Positions 14,596-22,839 of a stretch of 64,000 nt of DNA are shown here, in pieces. The translations under genes and the position numbers were made by a program. Source of the stretch: Cyanobacteria bacterium SBLK (GTDB lineage Bacteria; Cyanobacteriota; Cyanobacteriia; Cyanobacteriales; Spirulinaceae); NCBI GenBank assembly GCA_017746715.1, contig JAGHZQ010000046.1, forward strand, positions 62,001-126,000, in the 5' to 3' direction. The notes beneath the pieces were generated by a model. It was not told where the DNA came from. It ran no database searches and worked only from the letters and a program-made list of their open reading frames with translations. Each line of letters begins with the position of its first letter. The first letter of the stretch is position 1.

Positions 14596-16812
14596 ATGTC
14601 CTCTCAACGGTTTCAAGAAATTTACGAAAGCATTTACGACACGGGATCGAGACTCGTGCAATATTTGCAAGAGTTGCGAGAAGAAGAACTCGCCCGAGGG
14701 GACGATGCAGAAACCTTACGGGCGATTGAAGAGGATGCGAGAAAAGCACTGATTGCTTTGCGCGAACAAAAGTATCATGTTGCGGTCATTGCTGCCATGA
14801 AAGCTGGAAAAAGCACCTTTCTCAATGCTCTCATCGGTGCTGATGTATTGGCCAGCGAAACCGAATCCTGTACGGTTTGTAGAACTGACGTGCGTCCCCT
14901 ATCCGAGGATGAAGTGCCGAGATTGTTGGAATATCGGGAAAAGCAAAAACAGCCCGTACTCGTTGCAGAAGGGGATGCGCGGATGATTCGCCAGCATTTT
15001 CTCGAACGCACTCACCTGATCCGGGCGACGGATAACCGCGATCGCGTCATTCGCTTTGAATTGGAATATCCCATCGATGCGATCGGGAATTTTTCCGCCT
15101 TAAAAGGCTTTACCCTCGTTGATACACCCGGACCCAATGAATGGCAAGATGGCTCTTTTGATAGCGTTATGCTCAAGCAAACCGCTCTTGAAGTCCTCCG
15201 CAATTGCGATGTCGTTCTCTTCATTCTCGACTACTCTTCTTTTAAAGATAACACGAATTCCGAGCTTTTACGAGACTTAATCGAACAACGCAGCGATTTC
15301 TTACAACGCAATCGCGGGGCCATTTATTTTATCCTCAATAAAGTCGATCGCAAGACGGAAGAAGATCGTCCCATTCAGCACGTTATTGACGATCTTAAAC
15401 GAACTTTAACCAAGTTTGGCATTCCCGAACCTATCATTTACCCTGCCAGTGCATGGCAAGGACTCCTCGCAAAGATGATTCAACGAGGACTGGCAACGGA
15501 CGTGCATTTACGCAACTTTAAGCGCTTTTTTGGAGGGCGATATGCCAGAGAAACCCCCGAAGGCGATCTCATCGTTCCTTCGCCACAAAAAATAGCTCCG
15601 CAAGCCTTAAAAGATAGTTTAATTCCTATTATTGAAAAAGCCATTGTTGGCGAAGTTGTCGATAATGCTGGCTGGAATTTATTAAACGATGCGATCGCCA
15701 AACTCAATAAAGCCGGACAAGGAATTGAAGATGTTATTAATACTCGTATTGGTGGTTGGAAAATCGAAATCAAGCCCTTGCGCCAAAAGATGGAGGAATA
15801 CAAACGCTTAGCAAAAAATGCGATCGTACAGATTCGCGGCGTTAAGAAACTGGTAGAACAGCAAGAAAAACAATTAATCGAACAGTTTAAATGGGAAATT
15901 ACCGATTTTGCCGAACGTGCCAAATTAACAATCCAACAAGAATTTGAAATTTTCGTTCACTACCGTTTTGCCGATTATACCGTTTCTCCCGACCCCGAAG
16001 AAGAGACAGAAATTGACGAAGAACCCGAAAAGAAGACACGTTTTCCCGTACCAAAAAGATTAGCAGAATCTTTAAAAAAAGTCATTGATGAGCTTTTAGG
16101 CGATGAAGAAAATCCTTATAAGATTCGCTGCGAAACGGAAGAAGAAGTCGAACAAATCAAAAAAGATATCAATCGTTTTTGTGCGATTTTAATTAAAGAT
16201 TGGTGGACGAATACCCAAGATAAGCTCTCCCGAGATGGAACGCTAATTCGGCAAGAACTGGTCGCACAGATACGAGATAACGTGCAAACTATTTCTGACG
16301 AACTTTCCAAATATCTTGGAGAAGCCTTGGAAATCTCTATGAATATTAATCCTATCCAAATGTTGGTTTTTGATTTCCAAGGAATTGATACCCAAGTTCA
16401 ACAGCAAACTGAAAATTATACGCGCTGGACGAGGGAACGAAAACAAGCATTTTGTCGCGATTATGAGGTCGATATTCAAGTAGACGATCGCCGTTCGTAT
16501 TACGAGATCGATCTCCGTCAAACTATTGTCGCTATCAAGCAGGAAATCGATGCTCAAACCTCTGGCAGTTTAATTGTGGTCGAACGAGCTATCAAGAACC
16601 AAGTGAGCGAAGATTTCGGCCACGCAGAACAGCAAATTAATGAATATATCAATCGTTTTTTAGTGGAATTCGATCGCCTGCTCAAAGAACGGGAAACCCG
16701 AGAAAGCGAAGTCGATAAAATTTTGGCAGACTTAGAGGCAGAGAAAAGCGCCCTCTATCTCTATCTTGAAGAATTAGAAAAATTGTCTCAAATCCTCGAT
16801 AGCGATCGCTAA
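14596..16812 (+). CDS. Dynamin-family GTPase (bacterial dynamin-like protein)
   Basis: A 738-residue GTPase. From the ATG at 14596, the P-loop is AAMKAGKSTFLNALIG with GKST at 71-74, G3 is LVDTPGPNE at about 175, and G4 is LNKVDR at about 250. The rest is largely helical and coiled-coil (charged stretches around 390-450 and 640-738), as in dynamin stalks. There is no obvious transmembrane segment or paddle. Bacterial dynamins remodel or protect membranes; in cyanobacteria one relative acts on thylakoids. The frame is open back to 14302 but that part overlaps DUF3082 and has no dynamin similarity. A CCCATACCC leader gives no clear Shine-Dalgarno. Confidence 0.9.
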   Translation: MSSQRFQEIYESIYDTGSRLVQYLQELREEELARGDDAETLRAIEEDARKALIALREQKYHVAVIAAMKAGKSTFLNALIGADVLASETESCTVCRTDVRPLSEDEVPRLLEYREKQKQPVLVAEGDARMIRQHFLERTHLIRATDNRDRVIRFELEYPIDAIGNFSALKGFTLVDTPGPNEWQDGSFDSVMLKQTALEVLRNCDVVLFILDYSSFKDNTNSELLRDLIEQRSDFLQRNRGAIYFILNKVDRKTEEDRPIQHVIDDLKRTLTKFGIPEPIIYPASAWQGLLAKMIQRGLATDVHLRNFKRFFGGRYARETPEGDLIVPSPQKIAPQALKDSLIPIIEKAIVGEVVDNAGWNLLNDAIAKLNKAGQGIEDVINTRIGGWKIEIKPLRQKMEEYKRLAKNAIVQIRGVKKLVEQQEKQLIEQFKWEITDFAERAKLTIQQEFEIFVHYRFADYTVSPDPEEETEIDEEPEKKTRFPVPKRLAESLKKVIDELLGDEENPYKIRCETEEEVEQIKKDINRFCAILIKDWWTNTQDKLSRDGTLIRQELVAQIRDNVQTISDELSKYLGEALEISMNINPIQMLVFDFQGIDTQVQQQTENYTRWTRERKQAFCRDYEVDIQVDDRRSYYEIDLRQTIVAIKQEIDAQTSGSLIVVERAIKNQVSEDFGHAEQQINEYINRFLVEFDRLLKERETRESEVDKILADLEAEKSALYLYLEELEKLSQILDSDR

Positions 16813-17102
16813 AAAATTATCAATACGACCCAATTTCAGACTTCCGACTCCCAATCCTCTATTCCCAATTAGCTAAATTCGATTCGTAATTTGCAATACT
16901 ACACCTTTTGTGGGGTTGGAAAAGCAGGGGATTTTGTTAAACTGGGGGAACGCGATCGCGATCGTTGGGGCAATCTCTCCGAATCCAATATCGGTAATTT
17001 CCTCCCAATGCCAGAAATGCCAAAAATGCGATCGTCGAGATTCCTTGCAATAGAAGGGTTTGTAACTCAATCGACCTTTAGCCCAGCTTATTATTTCTCA
17101 TT

Positions 17103-18575
17103 ATGCCTCCAAGCACGCTTCTACTGACCAAAGAATTACCCGACCTTCAATACATCTCAACGCCAGAATGTTTTGATATTACATGGGAAGCGCCCCTTTC
17201 AACCCTTCTCGGACTCGGACGGGCAGCCGGGGCTGACTTTATTGAAATTTTTCTAGAACGAACAAACTACATCAGTTGTTTGGCAGAAGAGGATACCATT
17301 ACCAGCATTAGTCCTCGGTTGGCGACGGGAGCGGGCGTGCGCGTTTTTCGCGGCAAAGGAGATTGTTATGTTAGTACTAACAATTTGTCTTTTAACGGTT
17401 TGAAAGCTGCTCTCGAAAAAGGACTCTCAATTTTAGGATTGAATCTTCCCTCGCCCAATGCTTACGTTCCCGAAATTTACCTCGAAATGATTCGGGACTA
17501 TGCCGAGGCCAAAGATAAAGAAAAATGGCTGCCCGAATGCAGTTCCATGCAGGAAATGGGAGATATTTTACTGGCAGCCAACGATCAACTCGGAAAGAAA
17601 GCCTCCCACGTTCAATCTCGCCGCAGCATGTATTCCCGAGATTGGCAAGAAATCATGGTGGCTGCCAGCGACGGTACATTTGCCCGCGATATTCGCCTGA
17701 CCCAAACGGTAGGATCGAATTTACTCTGTGCCGATGGCGAACACCGCACCTCGAATGGTTTGCGAGATGGGGATACCAGCGATCCGGATTTCTTGCGAAA
17801 TTGGGGTTACGAGAAAACCGCCGAAGAACTCGCAGAAACGGCAGGAAAAATGCTCTATGCCGATTACGTCGAATCGGGAACTTACCCGATTATCATGGCC
17901 AATCATTTTGGCGGCGTAATTTTCCACGAAGCCTGCGGACACCTCTTAGAAACCACCCAAATCGAACGGAAAACCACGCCTTTTATTGACAAAAAAGGCG
18001 AGAAAATTGCTCATGAAAATTTAACGGCTTGGGATGAAGGGCGATCGGAGGATGCCTTTGGCTCCCTCGATATGGATGATGAAGGCATGCCCGCCCAACG
18101 TACCTTATTAATTGAAAATGGCATTCTGAAAAACTTCCTTGCCGATCGCGCCGGATCTATGCGTACCGGACATCCTCGCACGGGAAGCGGTCGCCGTCAA
18201 AACTATACTTACGCGGCGGCTTCTCGGATGCGAAATACCTATATTGCCCCCGGCCCTTACAGTCTCGATGCCCTATTTGCTTCCATTGATAAAGGGATTT
18301 ATTGTAAGAAAATGGGTGGCGGTAGCGTCGGGCCCACGGGAGAATTCAACTTTGGCGTTGATGAGGCCTATCTCATCGAAAGAGGAAAAGTGACCAAACC
18401 TTTAAAAGGCGCAATTTTAATCGGAGAAGCCAAGGAAATTATGAATAAAATTTCCCTCTGTTCCGACGATCTCAGCCTAGCCCCGGGTTTTTGCGGTTCC
18501 ATTAGCGGCAGTATTTACGTCACCGTCGGACAGCCTCATATTAAAGTCGATTCCATCACCGTCGGCGGAAGGTAA
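17103..18575 (+). CDS. tldD: TldD metalloprotease subunit (TldD/PmbA family)
   Basis: This 490-residue protein is the catalytic half of the TldD/TldE heterodimer, which cleaves unfolded or ribosomal peptides and finishes some peptide antibiotics and ccd-type antitoxins in enterobacteria. The zinc motif is HEACGH (about residue 276-281 in [14 protein letters not shown]), with the third ligand further down ([20 protein letters not shown] region). The N-terminal domain is 1-200; C-terminal signatures [20 protein letters not shown] and the final [15 protein letters not shown] are present. tldE follows 55 bases later. There is no ribosomally made peptide precursor that I can identify nearby. Confidence 0.93.
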   Translation: MPPSTLLLTKELPDLQYISTPECFDITWEAPLSTLLGLGRAAGADFIEIFLERTNYISCLAEEDTITSISPRLATGAGVRVFRGKGDCYVSTNNLSFNGLKAALEKGLSILGLNLPSPNAYVPEIYLEMIRDYAEAKDKEKWLPECSSMQEMGDILLAANDQLGKKASHVQSRRSMYSRDWQEIMVAASDGTFARDIRLTQTVGSNLLCADGEHRTSNGLRDGDTSDPDFLRNWGYEKTAEELAETAGKMLYADYVESGTYPIIMANHFGGVIFHEACGHLLETTQIERKTTPFIDKKGEKIAHENLTAWDEGRSEDAFGSLDMDDEGMPAQRTLLIENGILKNFLADRAGSMRTGHPRTGSGRRQNYTYAAASRMRNTYIAPGPYSLDALFASIDKGIYCKKMGGGSVGPTGEFNFGVDEAYLIERGKVTKPLKGAILIGEAKEIMNKISLCSDDLSLAPGFCGSISGSIYVTVGQPHIKVDSITVGGR

Positions 18576-18592
18576 TTGCTGCATTCTGTCTC

Positions 18593-18620
18593 AATTCTTA
18601 ATTCTTAATTCTTAATTCTT
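18593..18620. repeat. Heptanucleotide tandem repeat AATTCTT, 4 units
   Basis: Four exact AATTCTT units fill most of the tldD-tldE spacer. They belong to the same class of short cyanobacterial repeats as the one at 4637. Confidence 0.85.
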
Positions 18621-18630
18621 CATTCCGTCC

Positions 18631-19983
18631 ATGATTCAAGTTCGAGAGTTAGCCAATTATGCGGGGGATATTGCCCGATCGCTTGGCATCAAAAAATATG
18701 ATATTTACGGGTCTTCCATCGATTCCACCAACGTGCAAGTCGATCGCGGCGAACCCAAACAGGTCAAGTCATCCAACCGTTCTAGCGTTATCGTTCGGGT
18801 TTGGAATGAGAATGATACGGTAGGGGTAACGAGTACCACGGATGTGGATCGCAATGGGATTAAATTGGCGTTGAAAACCGCTTGTGAGGCGAGTTTCTTT
18901 GGGGTTAAAGAAAATATCCCCGATTTTAGCCCGGAAGCGACGAACCCCTTACCCGAGTTGAAATACAATAAAACCAGTCAAGTTCCGGTTTCCAAGTTAA
19001 TCGAACAGTTACTCGATGCGGAAAAGCAATTATTAGACACTCATTCAGCCATCGAAAGCGTCCCTTATAATAGTTTGTCCCAACAGGATATCGATCGCTT
19101 TTACCTCAACAGCGAAGGAGCATTACGAGAAGAAGGACGCACCTATGCAATGGTCTATCTCTACACGAAAACCGAAGAAGAAGGCAAAAAGCCCCGCAGT
19201 GCTGGCAGTTTTCGCATGAGTCAAGGAATGAAGGAATTGGCGATCGCCGACTGCATTCAAGAAGCCTCGGAAAAAACCATCGCTCATTTAAACTATCAAA
19301 AAGTCCCTTCCGGGAAATATCGCGTCGTTTTCTCAGCCGAAGCCTTTTTGAGTCTCTTTGGGGCATTTTCTAACTTGATGAATGCTCAAAGCATTCTCGA
19401 CAAGCAAAGCCTTTCCACTCCCGAATCTTTAGGAAAAGCGATCGCCTCCCCCCTGCTATCCGTATGCGATGATGCCTTGCACCCAGAAAACGTCTCCGCA
19501 GAAACCTTTGATGGAGAAGGCACTCCCACCCGTCGCACTCCTTTAATTACCGAAGGCATTCTTGCGGGATTTTTACATAGTGCGGGGACGGCAAGACGCA
19601 TGAATGCCCAACCGACAGGACACGCCAATTTAGGGGCAAAAATTACGATTAGTCCCCATTTTTATCATGTTTTTCAAGGCAAATCTCCCGAACGAGAATA
19701 TCAACTTCAAGAAGAAGAGAATATCATTTTGATTGATGAATTAAACGCCCTCCATGCCGGGGTAAATGCCTTGCAAGGCTCTTTTTCTCTGCCCTTTGAT
19801 GGTTGGTTGCTCAATAACGGCGATCGCGTTAGTATCGACTCGGGAACCGTTGCAGGAGATATTCGCGAGGTTTTAAAATCCATCATTTACGTGGAAAAAG
19901 AACCAGAACTCACTCCATCGGGAGTATGTCCGAAAATTTGGGTAGAGGGTTTATCGATAACGGGAGAAAATGACGAGAGTTAA
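18631..19983 (+). CDS. pmbA: TldE/PmbA subunit (TldD/PmbA family)
   Basis: The 450-residue partner of TldD. Visible features are the N-terminal domain with YGSSIDSTNVQVDRGEPKQV, the central YNSLSQQDIDRFYLNSEGAL, DGEGTPTRRTPLITEGIL at about 295-312, and the C-terminal GSFSLPFDGWLLNNGDRVSI region. It lacks the HExxxH metal motif of TldD, as expected for the non-catalytic partner that holds the active-site cleft. The gene is directly downstream of tldD on the same strand and is almost certainly co-expressed. Confidence 0.92.
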   Translation: MIQVRELANYAGDIARSLGIKKYDIYGSSIDSTNVQVDRGEPKQVKSSNRSSVIVRVWNENDTVGVTSTTDVDRNGIKLALKTACEASFFGVKENIPDFSPEATNPLPELKYNKTSQVPVSKLIEQLLDAEKQLLDTHSAIESVPYNSLSQQDIDRFYLNSEGALREEGRTYAMVYLYTKTEEEGKKPRSAGSFRMSQGMKELAIADCIQEASEKTIAHLNYQKVPSGKYRVVFSAEAFLSLFGAFSNLMNAQSILDKQSLSTPESLGKAIASPLLSVCDDALHPENVSAETFDGEGTPTRRTPLITEGILAGFLHSAGTARRMNAQPTGHANLGAKITISPHFYHVFQGKSPEREYQLQEEENIILIDELNALHAGVNALQGSFSLPFDGWLLNNGDRVSIDSGTVAGDIREVLKSIIYVEKEPELTPSGVCPKIWVEGLSITGENDES

Positions 19984-20292
19984 TCGTTGAGTTGAGAAGA
20001 ATGGAAGAACGAAAAATCTTGTCTTTTCTCTTGGTCTTTTTTCCTTGATAATTCAGAATTTTACCGTTTCTTTATCCCTTCTTTACGCTTTTTCTGCAAT
20101 TCTTTATCCCTGCTTCATCCTTTCAAAATACCTCGATGGCATAAAAATAGCGATCGGGGTATTTGTCGTATATAGTTAAACAATAGCCAAAAACTTACAC
20201 AATTGAATAAAGATCGCCCCGAGTGCTCTCGGTTGGGGGATTGAAGGAATTTCTCCATCACATTCAAAAATTTTCAATAAGGAATCGGTATC
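19984..20292. other. Intergenic region with Pho-box-like octamer repeats
   Basis: T- and C-rich region before the secreted Cys-rich gene. It contains four related octamers in two pairs (listed separately at 20070-20120). Nothing else is evident. Confidence 0.5.
20070..20120 (+). promoter_or_regulatory. Array of four CTTTATCC-like octamers (possible Pho box)
   Basis: CTTTATCC (20070-20077) and CTTTACGC (20081-20088) are spaced by three bases; the pair recurs as CTTTATCC (20102-20109) and CTTCATCC (20113-20120). The 8+3 spacing is that of the cyanobacterial SphR Pho box, whose octamer is near CTTAACCT, so the spacing fits better than the sequence. It sits about 170 bases upstream of the gene at 20293. 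Any OmpR-class regulator could use such a site. Confidence 0.4.
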
Positions 20293-20778
20293 GTGCATAA
20301 ATATCTCCTTACTTTTTTAACACCTGCTTTACTGGTCGCTTCGGGTTTTGAACTAGCGGTTCGAGGTCAAACCTCTAGTCAAACTTCAGCAGAAGTTGCT
20401 ACAACATTACCGCAATTGACCTTTTCAGTAACGGGTTGCGAGGATGATTTTTTGCGATCCTGTTCCCAGAAAAACTTAAAAAATGAGTTTCATCCCACCG
20501 ATATCAGCGTTGAGGTTCAAAAAAATACCGTTTTATTTTCCCATCGTTTGGGGTATGCTTGTTGTGCGGATATTCAATTAGACAGTCAAGTTAGCGAGAA
20601 TGTGATTACGATTATCGAACGGAATGAGGGTCAATACTGTCGCTGTTCTTGCAACTATTCCATTGATGGCACATTAGCAGATTTAGCACCGGGCAATTAT
20701 GAATTGCAAGTTTACGGAATGAAACATCGCGATCGCGGCAAGGAATTATTATTTGTAGAAAATATCGCGATCGAATAG
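20293..20778 (+). CDS. Unknown secreted cysteine-rich protein, 161 residues
   Basis: I do not recognise the family. The frame starts with GTG at 20293. The N terminus is a signal peptide (LLTFLTPALLVASGFELAVRGQ, residues 4-25, cleavage near 25), so the protein is exported. The mature part has eight cysteines, including YACCAD and a CRCSC cluster around residues 117-121, with GCEDDFLRSC earlier, which suggests disulfides or metal binding. The final segment has LADLAPGNYELQVYG, a beta-sandwich-like ending. The gene is isolated, downstream of the octamer array described separately. Confidence 0.75.
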   Translation: MHKYLLTFLTPALLVASGFELAVRGQTSSQTSAEVATTLPQLTFSVTGCEDDFLRSCSQKNLKNEFHPTDISVEVQKNTVLFSHRLGYACCADIQLDSQVSENVITIIERNEGQYCRCSCNYSIDGTLADLAPGNYELQVYGMKHRDRGKELLFVENIAIE

Positions 20779-20802
20779 CTGGAAATTTTATTGCCCGACG
20801 TA

Positions 20803-20847
20803 GAAAATAATAAGTCAGAAAATAATAAGTCAGAAAATAATGAGTCA
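20803..20847. repeat. 15-bp tandem repeat, 3 units
   Basis: GAAAATAATAAGTCA occurs twice and then once with one change (GAAAATAATGAGTCA), between convergent gene ends. It looks like slippage in non-coding DNA. Confidence 0.85.
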
Positions 20848-20866
20848 GACTTTCCTTGGCGATCGC

Positions 20867-22711
20867 TTATTGCACCAAGCGGCGAATTTTCCCTAAAGCA
20901 ATGTAGGAACCGCCATTTGAGGCTTCTTTAATTCCCTCGACAACAAATAACTCCCCTTCCTTGCGAACATTGCGAGGAAAGCGAATATTATAATCGGGAT
21001 TGTAGCCGTCGGAAACGACGCGAGCGCGCAATTTTTTCCCATCTTTAACGCATTGTACTAATACGCCATCTCCCACCGTATCCGTTGTTTCTAAATCTTC
21101 TAACGTTATCGTTGATTTTACAGATTTCAAGTTTCTCGCTTTAGTTGGTGCAGCCGATCGCACCGATCCCGCAGCCCGTTCTTGCCCGGATTTAACAAGT
21201 TCTTTAATCGTTCCCGAGGCGCGATAAAACGAACCATTTGCAGACAGTTGTAATTCTTCCACAACATAAGTCACCCCATCCTGACGAATGCTGCGGGGAA
21301 ATTGCACATTTAAATTGCCGTTGTAGCCTTCAGAAATAGCGCGAATTCTTAACTTACCGCTTATCTTTTCGCACTTGACTAAAACACCTCCATCTGCTTG
21401 GGAGACCCCCTCCAAACTGTTCGCAGATCCCGCCGCAACCCCTCGCAGTTTTAAATCCGTGCGATCGCGCGTCCTCGCCTGATAGGATTGATCTCGCATT
21501 TCTTTACGTAGAGAGCGATCGAAGCGCTGTTGCTCTAAATTTTGCGCGTAATGTTCTAACTGAGAAATTTCCTCAGCAATTTCAAAAGACTCCTGTAAAG
21601 TTTTGAGTTTTAAATCGGCGATTGTTTCTCGCAATTTCTGAGAAGCGCGATGGTATTTACCACCATCTGCCAAGTTAACCGCTTCATCTTTGATTTTAGC
21701 GATGCGAAGTTGTCCGATCCGTTCTAAAAGTTCTGTATTTAAGTGCACTTGGCTGGCTTCTTCTTCCGAGGTAACCGAGGCTTTTACTGTCATTTCTCGG
21801 GTCATGCGTTCTATTTTTTCATCAACGATCGCCTGATATTCGTAGGAAACAGCGAACAGATTTTGTTCGCCGAGTTCGCTTTGTGGCGGAATTTCAAGAG
21901 CGATCGCAAGGGTTTTCTTTTCAGATCCATAAATATCTCCTAAAAAGACTTGTAGGGTACTCCCCTGAGTTTGAGTGCCATAATTGTTGAGAATTTCGGT
22001 AATTTTGACTGAGTTTTTGGGATTGAGAGTAACGGTTAAATTCTGGGCTGCAACCGAAACCAAACTTTCAATTTCAATTCGAAATACATCTTCTGCATCT
22101 TCGGGAGATTGAATATAATAATAATTCCCTCCAGCAGCATCAGCCATACCGATCAGCAAATCTTCATTAAAATAATTACCAAACCCTAAAGTTGTTGTAA
22201 TAATGCCTTCTTCTGCTTTTTCTCGGGCGGTATTCATTAAAACATCGGGTTGTGTAATTCCCTTATTCGCTTGTCCGTCTGTGAGTAAAAGAACGCGATT
22301 CAAATATTCCGCCGAAAATTGCGATTTAACCCAATCGCACCCTTGCAACCAACCGCCGCTCAAATTGGTCAATCCTCCCGCACGAATGCGATTGATTCTT
22401 TGTTGGATTTCGGCTTTATCTCGAACTTTTTGATGCTCAACAATTGTACTGATATTATCATCGTAAATAACCACAGAAAGATAGTCTTCCTCCGTGAGAT
22501 AATCCAAGAGATTGTTAGCCGCTTTTATCGCATTTCTCAGAGACGTTCCCCCCATCGATCCCGAGCGATCCAGAACAATACTGAGATTGAGTGGACGGCG
22601 AGAGGATTTGCCTTCTCGGGAATCATTGCTTTGAAAATCGATCGCGCAATCTAAGAGGGTTTGGCGATCGCTCGGAATGAGAGATTGACTGAGATGATAA
22701 CTGGCTTTCAT
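20867..22711 (-). CDS. von Willebrand factor A domain protein with duplicated C-terminal module
   Basis: A 614-residue protein from the ATG at 22711. The VWA domain (about 40-230) has an intact MIDAS: DRSGSMGGTS at 48-57, with LTNLSGGWLQG and LLLTDGQANKG later. A long helical region follows (about 300-420). The C terminus has two copies of a ~64-residue module, at roughly 443-506 and 550-614, sharing LVxC-x-K-LRxRxxSxGYN, FPRxxRxxG and GxIxxLV. There is no signal peptide or membrane segment. VWA proteins bind partners through a metal ion, often in MoxR or signalling systems; none is adjacent. The frame extends upstream to 22828 but that stretch is intergenic-like. Confidence 0.88.
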   Translation of the reverse strand: MKASYHLSQSLIPSDRQTLLDCAIDFQSNDSREGKSSRRPLNLSIVLDRSGSMGGTSLRNAIKAANNLLDYLTEEDYLSVVIYDDNISTIVEHQKVRDKAEIQQRINRIRAGGLTNLSGGWLQGCDWVKSQFSAEYLNRVLLLTDGQANKGITQPDVLMNTAREKAEEGIITTTLGFGNYFNEDLLIGMADAAGGNYYYIQSPEDAEDVFRIEIESLVSVAAQNLTVTLNPKNSVKITEILNNYGTQTQGSTLQVFLGDIYGSEKKTLAIALEIPPQSELGEQNLFAVSYEYQAIVDEKIERMTREMTVKASVTSEEEASQVHLNTELLERIGQLRIAKIKDEAVNLADGGKYHRASQKLRETIADLKLKTLQESFEIAEEISQLEHYAQNLEQQRFDRSLRKEMRDQSYQARTRDRTDLKLRGVAAGSANSLEGVSQADGGVLVKCEKISGKLRIRAISEGYNGNLNVQFPRSIRQDGVTYVVEELQLSANGSFYRASGTIKELVKSGQERAAGSVRSAAPTKARNLKSVKSTITLEDLETTDTVGDGVLVQCVKDGKKLRARVVSDGYNPDYNIRFPRNVRKEGELFVVEGIKEASNGGSYIALGKIRRLVQ

Positions 22712-22839
22712 GGATTTAGTTATGGATGATAAGTTATTATATTGGATGCCAAACAACCAACAACAGCTCGACTGAGCGCGCGCCGAACGTCTAATAACTA
22801 ACACTTCGACAAAGCTCAGCACAAGCAACTAACAACTGA

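Noticed and set aside
20293..20778. Cysteine-rich protein as a peptide substrate of TldD/TldE
   Set aside because: It has a Sec-type signal peptide and its own upstream region; nothing but distance links it to the proteases.
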